Shown one piece after another: positions 35,852-42,355 of a DNA stretch of 64,000 bases; the stretch's first letter is position 1; each line of letters starts with the position of its first letter. The notes beneath the pieces are model-generated. The model was given only the letters and a program-made list of their open reading frames with translations, did not search any database and was not told where the DNA came from. The stretch is taken from positions 1-64,000 of the forward strand of contig CABHOY010000038.1 of the NCBI GenBank assembly GCA_902168105.1, written 5' to 3'. The position numbers were made by a program, and so were the translations under genes. Source of the stretch: an uncultured Flavihumibacter sp. (lineage in GTDB: Bacteria > Bacteroidota > Bacteroidia > Chitinophagales > Chitinophagaceae).

Positions 35852-36763
35852 CTAATTTTTGGTAAATACCGCCACAATATTGAAGCCGTCTATCCACCTG
35901 GAGAACAGCTTAACAAATACCTTATACACGGGACTTGGGATTAGTGACATAAGCGTACCCAATACCGGCTTTGTTCCTTTGTAGTAATTTTTTTGTGCGA
36001 GGTACCACTGCTTCGCAAAACTCTTGGTATTACTCAGCGGTTCCACTATAATGTCCTGCGGAGTGACATCATAGAACTTCTGCAGTTCTGTAAAAGCCCT
36101 TCTGTTCCACAGGCCGGCATGATGTGGCGGCAGGTTCAGTGTATGCCACTTGTCCTGTTTAAACAGATAAGGATTATTATTAGGTACCCCGATGATCAGT
36201 TTCCCCCCTTTCTTCAAAGCCTTGATACTCGCGTCCAGGAAGCTCTTTACATTATATATATGTTCCAGTACCTGGAAGCAGCATACCACGTCATATTCAC
36301 CCGGATGAGCGGCCGCATGGTCTTCGATCATCTCATTATAGATGCGCAGTCCTTTCTTCTCGCCCTTTGCAATAGCATCCAGGTTCAGTTCCAGGCCGAT
36401 GGCATTCAGGCTCGCCTTCCTCATCTGCTCCAGGAAAAAACCATCTCCGGAACCGATCTCCAACACTTTCGCTCCATGATTTATCTGGCTGATCGCATAT
36501 TTATGTTCCCACTTATCAGCAGGATAATAACCTTCATTACCTTTATTCAGATCTGCATAGAACTGGCCGTCGCCCAATATTCCCTCCGGATAATAGAACC
36601 GGTACCCTGTATCACTGCATTCATACAGTTCTACAGCAGGTACACCTTTGAAAAAGCGACGGGTATCCACGTTCAGCTCTTTCTCATAGATCTTTACGAT
36701 CGACTCTGTAGGAAAGGTTGTGATCAGTTCGACACGGTTACCACCAGTAACAGGACTTCTCAT
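35852..36763 (-). CDS. Class I SAM-dependent methyltransferase
   Basis: About 303 residues from the ATG at 36763, which starts MRSPVTGG like related proteins; the frame stays open 16 codons further. The protein has an N-terminal element related to the CPVTGG-type zinc-site leader but without the cysteine, then a Rossmann methyltransferase fold with motif I VLEIGSGDGFF, the acidic residue of GLELN after strand 2, and VVCCFQVLEHIYN (motif II, Methyltransf_23/11 type). Relatives often methylate sugars or lipids in cell-surface biosynthesis, but no such genes adjoin it. The acceptor is unknown. Confidence 0.87.
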   Translation of the reverse strand: MRSPVTGGNRVELITTFPTESIVKIYEKELNVDTRRFFKGVPAVELYECSDTGYRFYYPEGILGDGQFYADLNKGNEGYYPADKWEHKYAISQINHGAKVLEIGSGDGFFLEQMRKASLNAIGLELNLDAIAKGEKKGLRIYNEMIEDHAAAHPGEYDVVCCFQVLEHIYNVKSFLDASIKALKKGGKLIIGVPNNNPYLFKQDKWHTLNLPPHHAGLWNRRAFTELQKFYDVTPQDIIVEPLSNTKSFAKQWYLAQKNYYKGTKPVLGTLMSLIPSPVYKVFVKLFSRWIDGFNIVAVFTKN

Positions 36764-36871
36764 AGTTAGTTTTTTATAACACAGTAAACTTTCCAAGGTA
36801 ATAAAAAACATTTAATATTTTAGCTATCGAACGCCAATCACCACTCAATACTGTTGCCAAAAATCGCGGTA

Positions 36872-37414
36872 TTAACTGCTTAACGCCCCTGATAGCTTAC
36901 GTGAGCGCCGTTTTAATATGAGAGAACAGATTAGGGACACTACCACGCCCAATGGCAATATCTCAGCATATGTCAGTAAAACAACGAAAAGTGGCGACTT
37001 GTACCAGGTGCTGTACTTGGCCATTTCTTTCGCTTTAGCGGCAAGTTCCGCTTCCGTAGCTCCCTTCTCCCGGGCTACGGTCAGGGTGTGGGTCGTGTAT
37101 TTTTCCATAAAGTCCGGGACGAACACATAGTATTCTATCAGCCAGGCCGCTACATAACACGTAGAAGCGATCAGCGCTATAAAGAACCCGATCTTAAAGG
37201 CTTTCCCAAAACTGATCACGCCACCATTGTACTTGTCACGGTAATTTTTAACCCCTACGAAAATAAAGGCGAAAGCGATCAGCATACTGGTATACCCAAG
37301 TATCTCGCTTGCCCTGAAATCGGGATCCTTATAACAGGAGATCGTGGCAAACAGCATCACAGCGGTGACGATCGATCCCGAGATCAATCCGAAAATAAGA
37401 ATGTTCTTTTTCAT
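36872..37414 (-). CDS. DUF4199 membrane protein
   Basis: A 180-residue inner-membrane protein of the Bacteroidota DUF4199 family, with four transmembrane helices (about 5-27, 38-57, 73-95 and 145-168). The conserved segment KNYRDKYNGGVISFGKAFKIG between helices 2 and 3 and a charged helical loop (about 103-138) are visible. Function is unknown. It follows the membrane-anchored LuxR regulator gene on the same strand after 125 bp, an association that may be functional. Confidence 0.85.
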   Translation of the reverse strand: MKKNILIFGLISGSIVTAVMLFATISCYKDPDFRASEILGYTSMLIAFAFIFVGVKNYRDKYNGGVISFGKAFKIGFFIALIASTCYVAAWLIEYYVFVPDFMEKYTTHTLTVAREKGATEAELAAKAKEMAKYSTWYKSPLFVVLLTYAEILPLGVVVSLICSLILKRRSRKLSGALSS

Positions 37415-37539
37415 CTGAAGTAGGTTTTAGTGTGGAGACAAAAGTGTCGGAAACCTTCTCTTCCTCATTCATACTTAAGGGTGATTTTTATAAAAAACGA
37501 ATTTTCACCCAAAAGGTTGATTTCCTTACCTGATGATAT

Positions 37540-37998
37540 TCAACTTCTTACCTTTATCAACCGCCTGCGTCCGTCTTTCACATCCATTTTGGAGAAAAGT
37601 CTCAGGGAGTATGTCTTGATAGTGTTCAGTGACAGGAATAGCCTGTCGGCGATCTCCTGGTTACTCAGTCCATCCGCCATTAATTGCAGTACTTCCAGTT
37701 CCCTTTTGCTCAGGTTCAGTTTTTCCAGTTCTTTCAGATCGGGTACAATACCGGCATTCTTTTCAACCAGTACTTCTTTTTCAATGACCACTGTTTCGAC
37801 CCTGGGACGGGATAACTTTAGCGCCAGCCATATGCCCAGACCGGTAAAGATCAGGGCAATAAAGCCTATATATATTTCAAAGGCATGATCAATAATAATG
37901 AAACGCAGCTCCAGCCACTTCAGTAGGAACAATAACAGCGCCAGGGAGATGCCGTACAGAATGGTATGCTTATTCCTGGTAATAAACTTTAACACCAT
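37540..37998 (-). CDS. Membrane-anchored LuxR-type DNA-binding regulator
   Basis: About 152 residues from the ATG at 37998. A TTG nine codons upstream lies inside the predicted -7 box and is rejected. Two N-terminal transmembrane helices (about 12-33 and 42-62) precede a short linker and a C-terminal LuxR/NarL helix-turn-helix (LNLSKRELEVLQLMADGLSN...NTIKTYSLRLFSKM). There is no receiver or sensor domain, so this is a one-component regulator tethered to the membrane, possibly responding to the membrane itself or to a partner such as the neighbouring DUF4199 protein. Confidence 0.85.
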   Translation of the reverse strand: MVLKFITRNKHTILYGISLALLLFLLKWLELRFIIIDHAFEIYIGFIALIFTGLGIWLALKLSRPRVETVVIEKEVLVEKNAGIVPDLKELEKLNLSKRELEVLQLMADGLSNQEIADRLFLSLNTIKTYSLRLFSKMDVKDGRRRLIKVRS

Positions 37999-38022
37999 CG
38001 ATCTTCTTTTAGGTCTTATGAT

Positions 38023-38030
38023 CAAAAATA
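38023..38030 (-). promoter_or_regulatory. -7 box of the membrane-anchored LuxR gene
   Basis: TATTTTTG on the minus strand fits TAnnTTTG and lies 25 bp before the chosen ATG. It helps decide the start, because the alternative TTG start at 38025 falls within it. Confidence 0.55.
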
Positions 38031-38116
38031 AGACATTTCCCGCCTGCCTCCCATTCCGTATTATTTAGTAAATTGATCTGCACAGGATTGGAAAGCCCTT
38101 ATTAAAAGACAGGAAC

Positions 38117-38707
38117 ATGAAAAGCATCAGCAGGATATATCTGATATCATTACTACTCACAACAGCGATTCCCACTTTCGCCCAATCGGGCCTTCAACGT
38201 TTTGACGACAGAACGCTGGAATACCTGGAGGCGCACCGTACACCGGGACAGACAAAAACCTGGCTGTTCATTTCCAACACGAACGACTATGTGAATGTGG
38301 CCATTCCTGCCGGTCTGCTGGTAGCAGGGATCATCGACCACAATCCTGATATGCGGCAGAATGCCTTGTATGTTGCCAGCAGTACGGCCACGACCTTTCT
38401 GCTGAATACACTTATCAAGAAACTGGTTAAACGACCCCGCCCCTTCATATCCAATGTTCATCTTACCGCTGTCTATCAGCCATCATCAACATCCTTCCCT
38501 TCCGGACATACTTCTTCCGCATTCAGTTCCGCAACTGCATTGGTTCGGGCTTATCCGAAGTGGTATGTTATTGCACCTGCTTTCTTATGGTCGGGGGCTG
38601 TAGGTTATTCGCGGATGTACCTGGGCGTACACTATCCCTCCGATGTTACAGCAGGGGCGCTGCTGGGCGTGGGTACGGCTTTTGGATTGGGCTTTATCAG
38701 GCCGTGA
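38117..38707 (+). CDS. PAP2-family phosphatase, exported
   Basis: A 196-residue PAP2/acid-phosphatase-superfamily protein with a signal peptide (1-22, PTFAQ) and several hydrophobic helices. All three catalytic motifs are present: K-x6-RP (KKLVKRPRP), PSGH (FPSGHTSSAFS) and SR-x5-H-x3-D (SRMYLGVHYPSD). Members dephosphorylate lipid phosphates such as undecaprenyl pyrophosphate or phosphatidic acid at the outer face of the membrane. The exact substrate is undetermined. It is a stand-alone gene. Confidence 0.9.
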   Translation: MKSISRIYLISLLLTTAIPTFAQSGLQRFDDRTLEYLEAHRTPGQTKTWLFISNTNDYVNVAIPAGLLVAGIIDHNPDMRQNALYVASSTATTFLLNTLIKKLVKRPRPFISNVHLTAVYQPSSTSFPSGHTSSAFSSATALVRAYPKWYVIAPAFLWSGAVGYSRMYLGVHYPSDVTAGALLGVGTAFGLGFIRP

Positions 38708-38725
38708 TGATAGATTCTTCACAAG

Positions 38726-39295
38726 TCATCCCACCTCGATCATATTTGTCACCGTCGTCCCCTGATGGAGAATACCAAGCACCGATATGACCACCTTCGC
38801 TTTACGTGTCTCCAGCTCGCGCGATGCATCGTAGGTCCAGACCATCGGTGTTCTGTTCTCTACTGCGTTACCTTCTTCTATCAATACGTCAGCCTCATTA
38901 TAGATCTTAAGGTGGATCTGGTAAACTTTAAAAAAGTTCCTGGCCCTGATGGTGATCTTATCGCCCGAACGCCCATTGTAAAGTCCAAAATCGATTTCAG
39001 AGATCCGCGGTATGGTCAAAGCATCTTTTAAAGCCATATTGTAGGCACTTTGTCCTCCTTTTGCCAACGATTGATAATAAAATTTCAAGTCAGGGTCCGC
39101 CATCGCCTCCATGGCAGAACAGACTGCGATAGTAAATCTGTCCTGCAATGCGATCTGGCCTGCAGAAGGTTTTTTCATCCTGCCCTTTTTCTTCGCTTTC
39201 CTTACAACCGTTTCTCCTTTGCGGTCATAAAAATTCAGATTTCCGATTGTTCCGGAAAGATTACTGACTAACATGTTGTCAATTACTTTTGCCAT
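38726..39295 (-). CDS. Hypothetical protein, DUF6266-like N-terminus
   Basis: Not firmly recognised. The 189-residue soluble protein has no signal peptide. The opening, SNLSGTIGNLNFYDRKGETVVRKAK, resembles the start of Bacteroidota DUF6266-type proteins (a G--GN----GK pattern followed by basic residues). The middle is helical (ALQDRFTIAVCSAMEAMADP) and the C-terminal half (about 105-189) beta-rich, as in an Ig-like or jelly-roll fold. Function is unknown; such proteins occur in many copies in Bacteroidota genomes. A -7-like box lies 31 bp upstream. Confidence 0.6.
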   Translation of the reverse strand: MAKVIDNMLVSNLSGTIGNLNFYDRKGETVVRKAKKKGRMKKPSAGQIALQDRFTIAVCSAMEAMADPDLKFYYQSLAKGGQSAYNMALKDALTIPRISEIDFGLYNGRSGDKITIRARNFFKVYQIHLKIYNEADVLIEEGNAVENRTPMVWTYDASRELETRKAKVVISVLGILHQGTTVTNMIEVG

Positions 39296-39325
39296 AATAA
39301 ATTGTTTTGGTGATGAATGAGATTA

Positions 39326-39333
39326 CAAAATTA
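39326..39333 (-). promoter_or_regulatory. -7 box of the 189-residue hypothetical gene
   Basis: TAATTTTG on the minus strand fits TAnnTTTG and lies 31 bp before the start codon. No TTTG at a suitable distance was found. Confidence 0.45.
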
Positions 39334-39480
39334 AATACCAGATCAAAGTGGTTAAAAAGAATCTGTACGAAGGCACCGAATTAACAAATAAGAGCCGTTT
39401 TTCAGCTAATAAAAGCTATTTCACTTCTCATTAAATCACTTAATACCCTGTTCAAACAGCCTCGACCCCCGCTTCAAATA

Positions 39481-39602
39481 GTGTGAATGCTATAATGTAC
39501 AGGCCTATTACATCGGTATTAGAGGCCTCGTTGTATAGTGAAAGCTATATCAAAAGGCCTATAGTACTGGGATAATAGGCCTGTACATTATAACATTCAC
39601 AC
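39481..39602. repeat. 122-bp dyad-symmetric element with 30-bp terminal inverted repeats
   Basis: The outer 30 bp (39481-39510) and their inverted copy (39573-39602) differ at one position and start GTGTGAATG. The symmetry continues inward: four AGGCCT hexamers at 39501, 39523, 39555 and 39577 are spaced 22, 32 and 22 bp, mirrored about 39541.5. About 44 of 61 positions per half can pair. It has no coding capacity and no obvious target-site duplication, and it lies between divergent genes. It may be a non-autonomous miniature element or a structured regulatory site. The remainder of the 39296-39779 gap holds only the operators below. Confidence 0.75.
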
Positions 39603-39682
39603 TTTTCCAGCCATAGATAAGCCCTTAATGAACACAAAATGTCCCATCCTCCCCCCTATTATGTCGTTTTCACGACCCGGGC

Positions 39683-39720
39683 AACCAAAAGGTTTCACAT
39701 ATTTTTGCAACCATAAGGTT
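39683..39720 (+). promoter_or_regulatory. Twin AACC-N4-GGTT operators flanking a -7 box
   Basis: AACCAAAAGGTT (39683-39694) and AACCATAAGGTT (39709-39720) are two near-identical dyads 26 bp apart. A perfect -7 box, TATTTTTG (39700-39707), lies exactly between them. The downstream site would cover the transcription start. The ArsR protein encoded as third gene of this operon is the natural candidate to bind here. Confidence 0.7.
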
Positions 39721-39779
39721 CCATGTAATGTGAAATGTAATAGCAGAGCCTGAAGTAAAACCTGCAACCTGAAACTTTT

Positions 39780-40025
39780 ATGTATATGGTAGAAGTATTC
39801 AAAACCAATGTTAAAAGCCGGGAACAAGCCGACATGTTCCTGATGCAGATGCGCAAGTTCTATGCAACCTATAAGGCCAATTTCGACCTGGAAGATTGCG
39901 ACAGGATACTACGTGTGGAGTGTATATCCGGAATGGTCAATCCATCGGCGGTGATCCGTTTACTGGAAAAGAACGGGTTCGAGGGAGAAGTGCTCGCTGA
40001 TGAAGTGATAATACCTAATTCTTAA
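39780..40025 (+). CDS. Small hypothetical protein, first gene of the ArsR operon
   Basis: An 81-residue cytosolic protein, not firmly recognised. The beta-alpha-beta-beta-alpha-beta order (VEVFKTNV, helix EQADMFLMQMRKFYATYK, DCDRILRVECIS, helix NPSAVIRLLEKNG, EGEVLAD) suggests a ferredoxin-like fold reminiscent of HMA proteins, but without the CxxC metal site. It leads an operon with a VOC protein (27-bp gap) and ArsR regulator (25-bp gap). An alternative ATG two codons later is possible. Function unknown. Confidence 0.7.
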   Translation: MYMVEVFKTNVKSREQADMFLMQMRKFYATYKANFDLEDCDRILRVECISGMVNPSAVIRLLEKNGFEGEVLADEVIIPNS

Positions 40026-40052
40026 ATCTTAAAATCCATAAACCCACTTAAA

Positions 40053-40466
40053 ATGGCAACACAAATTTTCGTCAATTTACCGGTTAAAGATCTCGAAAAA
40101 ACAAAAGCGTTCTTCAGCGCAATGGGATTTTCATTTAATGAACAATTCACTGATGAAAAGGCCGCCTGCCTTATTATCGGAGAGAACATCTTTGCAATGT
40201 TACTGATGGAAGATTTCTTCAGATCATTCATTAAAAAGGACATTGCGGATGCTTCAAAATTTGCAGAAGTGATCAATGCATTCTCTGTTGAAACCAAGGA
40301 AAAAGTAAATGAACTGGTAGATAAAGCATTGGCGGCAGGCGCCGTGGCGTACAGCGAACCACAGGATTATGGATGGATGTATTCCCGCGCCTTCCAGGAC
40401 CTGGACGGACATCTATGGGAAGTCGTATTCACTGACATGAGCGCTTTTCCGGCAACAGAAGGATGA
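40053..40466 (+). CDS. VOC-family (glyoxalase/bleomycin-resistance-like) protein
   Basis: A 137-residue vicinal-oxygen-chelate protein with the paired beta-alpha-beta-beta-beta modules (FVNLPVKDLEKTKAFFSAMG and YSEPQDYGWMYSRAFQDLDGHLWEV). The closing DLDGHLWEV is typical of this group. It may be an enzyme, a metal-dependent detoxifier or a binding protein; the metal ligands cannot be assigned with certainty. Co-transcribed with the 81-residue gene and the ArsR regulator. Confidence 0.88.
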   Translation: MATQIFVNLPVKDLEKTKAFFSAMGFSFNEQFTDEKAACLIIGENIFAMLLMEDFFRSFIKKDIADASKFAEVINAFSVETKEKVNELVDKALAAGAVAYSEPQDYGWMYSRAFQDLDGHLWEVVFTDMSAFPATEG

Positions 40467-40491
40467 TTGGCTTACTGAAAATCTTCCTGAA

Positions 40492-40818
40492 ATGAGAAGA
40501 GATACCTTTCAGGCAATCGCCGATCCTACCCGAAGGGAAATCCTGAACATGTTAGCTGGCAAACCACTTAACATCAATATGGTGGCAGCCCGGTTTAATG
40601 TAAGCCGGACCGCTGTCTACAAACATCTGAAAATATTGATGGAATGTGGTCTTATAGAGTTCCGGCAATGCGGACGGCTGCGGTATTGCGAAGCCCATCC
40701 TGAAAAACTGACTGAAATAGCAGAGTGGCTGGAAAGTTACCGTCGTTTATGGACAGACAAACTGAATAAACTAGAAGGATATCTCAACGAAAAGTCAGCA
40801 AAAAATAAACCTTCATAA
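40492..40818 (+). CDS. ArsR-family winged-helix regulator
   Basis: A 108-residue repressor of the SdpR-like ArsR type. The winged helix is clear: FQAIADPTRREILNMLAGKP, recognition helix FNVSRTAVYKHLKILMECGL, and the wing RQCGRLRYCEAHPEKL. No metal-binding CxC of the classical arsenic sensor is present, so it probably responds to something else, or acts by simple autorepression. It is the last gene of the 81-residue/VOC operon, whose promoter carries two AACC-N4-GGTT dyads, the probable target. Confidence 0.9.
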   Translation: MRRDTFQAIADPTRREILNMLAGKPLNINMVAARFNVSRTAVYKHLKILMECGLIEFRQCGRLRYCEAHPEKLTEIAEWLESYRRLWTDKLNKLEGYLNEKSAKNKPS

Positions 40819-40842
40819 ATCTCTCCTTTCGCCAAATGCGAC

Positions 40843-40890
40843 ACCGGAGCCGGCAGTATGTTATTACAAGTAATATGCTTTCGCTCCGGT
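40843..40890. terminator. Hairpin between convergent ArsR operon and truncated haemoglobin
   Basis: ACCGGAGC (40843-40850) pairs perfectly with GCTCCGGT (40883-40890), with further pairing inside (atta/taat around the apex). It sits at the stop codon of the haemoglobin gene and may serve both transcripts; T runs are weak. Confidence 0.55.
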
Positions 40891-41303
40891 TAGTTGCTTT
40901 TTATCTGTAAGCCGGTATTGGGGCTAAAGCCTAACATAGACTGCATAACCCTCCCTATATTCTTAGCCCGCGCTTTTGCGTTATCAGCTATTTCTCCTGC
41001 AAACAACGTATCTACAGTATTATTGAAGAGCGACAACCACTGGTTAAAATGACTGGGATCTATTGGCAAAGAAAAATGTTTAGTCATTGGATCACCTTTA
41101 TACTTTCCGGAGTACAACAACATCATGCTCCAGAAATTGCACATGATCTGCAGATGTAGCCCCCAGTCACCGGGAATAGCCTTCTCAAATACAGGCCCCA
41201 GCAATTCATCCGCCCTTACCTTGTCATAAAAAGTATGCACAAGCTGCGCTATATCTTCCTCCGTCCGGATATCCGCCAGCGGCGGTAATTCTGTGTCTGC
41301 CAT
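40890..41303 (-). CDS. Group III truncated haemoglobin
   Basis: A 137-residue haem protein. The segments IAQLVHTFYDKVRADELLGPVF, the helix GDWGLHLQIMCNFWSMMLL, and SLPIDPSHFNQWLSLFNNTVD match group III (P-type) truncated globins; the His in PSHFNQW is the likely proximal haem ligand. Such globins, for example Ctb of Campylobacter, respond to or protect from nitric oxide and nitrosative stress. The gene is divergent from the NsrR-like regulator, and an inverted repeat in the shared promoter suggests common control. A -7 box TAACTTTG lies at 41367-41374 on its strand. Confidence 0.9.
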   Translation of the reverse strand: MADTELPPLADIRTEEDIAQLVHTFYDKVRADELLGPVFEKAIPGDWGLHLQIMCNFWSMMLLYSGKYKGDPMTKHFSLPIDPSHFNQWLSLFNNTVDTLFAGEIADNAKARAKNIGRVMQSMLGFSPNTGLQIKSN

Positions 41304-41366
41304 GATCTTAATAATTATCGTTACTTAAAACAGCAATATCCTGCCAACATTGCCTCTTTACGATAT

Positions 41367-41432
41367 CAAAGTTAGGGGCTTTTTGATAATTAAAAGACTT
41401 TTTTATCTTTTAATTTAAAACTACTATATTTG
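41367..41432. promoter_or_regulatory. Divergent promoters and operator of the NO-response cluster
   Basis: A perfect 10-bp inverted repeat, AATTAAAAGA (41388-41397) and TCTTTTAATT (41406-41415), spans 28 bp. To its right is the -7 box TATATTTG (41425-41432) for the Rrf2 gene. To its left is TAACTTTG on the minus strand (41367-41374) for the haemoglobin gene. The dyad covers the -33 region of both promoters, a fitting position for repression by the NsrR-like protein. Confidence 0.7.
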
Positions 41433-41450
41433 CTACACTAAACTAAAAGG

Positions 41451-41885
41451 ATGTTTTCGAAAACTTGTGAATACGCCATCCGGGCAATGATATTTATCTC
41501 TCAGAAGTCGAAAGATGGCAGTAAAATAGGTATCAAGGATATTGCTAAAGGAATAGACTCTCCCGAACACTTCATCGCAAAGATCTTACAGGAGCTTAGC
41601 AGAAAAGGTGTCGTTCAGTCCCTGAAAGGACCGACTGGCGGTTTCTATCTTGATAACAGTGGAAGAAAAACATCTCTCGCTACCATCGTGAAAGCGGTTG
41701 ACGGTGACAGCATCTTTTCGGGTTGCGGCCTCGGACTGAAACAGTGCTCTGACAAGCATCCCTGCCCTCTTCATCATGAATTTGCCAGCATAAGAAAAGA
41801 CATTACCAATATGCTGACCAAAACCAAAGTAGGAGATCTTCAGGAAGAGCTGGATAAAAAATTAACATTCCTCCGCAGAGACTAA
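41451..41885 (+). CDS. Rrf2-family regulator, NsrR-like with three cysteines
   Basis: A 144-residue winged-helix regulator of the Rrf2 family (start MFSKTCEYAIRAMIFIS, wing region LKGPTGGFYL). Three cysteines that can hold an iron-sulphur cluster lie in GCGLGLKQCSDKHPCPLH, with spacing C-x6-C-x5-C, close to NsrR and IscR. Context, with truncated haemoglobin on one side and NO reductase on the other, favours NsrR: NO damage to the cluster would release DNA and induce the cluster genes. Expressed from a promoter overlapping its likely operator. Confidence 0.9.
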   Translation: MFSKTCEYAIRAMIFISQKSKDGSKIGIKDIAKGIDSPEHFIAKILQELSRKGVVQSLKGPTGGFYLDNSGRKTSLATIVKAVDGDSIFSGCGLGLKQCSDKHPCPLHHEFASIRKDITNMLTKTKVGDLQEELDKKLTFLRRD

Positions 41886-41890
41886 AAATT

Positions 41891-41923
41891 TTTGAAATAA
41901 TAAAAGACAAAAAGGTATTAAAT
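41891..41923 (+). promoter_or_regulatory. Possible promoter/operator before the DUF2249-NO reductase genes
   Basis: AATAAAAGAC (41899-41908) repeats the left arm of the operator at 41388, and GTATTAAAT (41915-41923) forms a poor right arm. A TTTG (41891-41894) precedes it with about 21 bases to TATTAAAT (41916-41923), a weak -7 candidate. The likeness to the upstream operator is partial. Confidence 0.4.
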
Positions 41924-41980
41924 AAATCACTTAAGAATAATACTCACAGATAAATTTCAGTTACAATAAATCCATTTAAG

Positions 41981-42235
41981 ATGAACACGATAAAAACGTT
42001 AGACGTACCCTCACTTCCGCTGGCTGTAAAGCATAAGACCATTATCCAGACATTCGACGACCTTCTTCCCGGCGAGTCCTTTATCATACACAACGATCAT
42101 GATCCGAAGCCGCTTTATCATGAGCTGATCAGAAAGAAAGGCGATATCCTGACCTTCGACTATCTGGAAAACGGTCCTGTATTATGGCGTGTACTGGTGA
42201 CAAAGAAACCTTTGGCTGCGAATGAAAGTATTTAA
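41981..42235 (+). CDS. DUF2249 domain protein
   Basis: An 84-residue cytosolic protein of the DUF2249 family (TLDVPSLPLAVKHKTIIQTFDDLLPGESFIIHNDHDPKPLYHEL). The conserved NDHDP-PL element resembles TusA/SirA-like small folds and is often found near hemerythrin, iron-sulphur repair (RIC/ScdA) or denitrification genes. It lies between the NsrR-like regulator and the NO reductase, so a role in nitrosative-stress repair is inferred. Biochemical activity is not established. Confidence 0.88.
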   Translation: MNTIKTLDVPSLPLAVKHKTIIQTFDDLLPGESFIIHNDHDPKPLYHELIRKKGDILTFDYLENGPVLWRVLVTKKPLAANESI

Positions 42236-42355
42236 TAATCCTTCCTGATCATTATCCATCCTTAAAATAATATCCCGTTTTCCTGAGACTGTACAACCAG
42301 AACAACTGTCCTGGTGATCCTTCTATACAGTCTATACCAACTATAACATATAACC

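Noticed and set aside
35993..36769. Plus-strand 258-codon open frame
   Set aside because: Antisense to the methyltransferase gene; composition is that of a shadow frame.
39481..39602. Element considered as a complete insertion sequence
   Set aside because: At 122 bp it cannot code for a transposase, and no target duplication was seen; only a non-autonomous element or structured site is possible.
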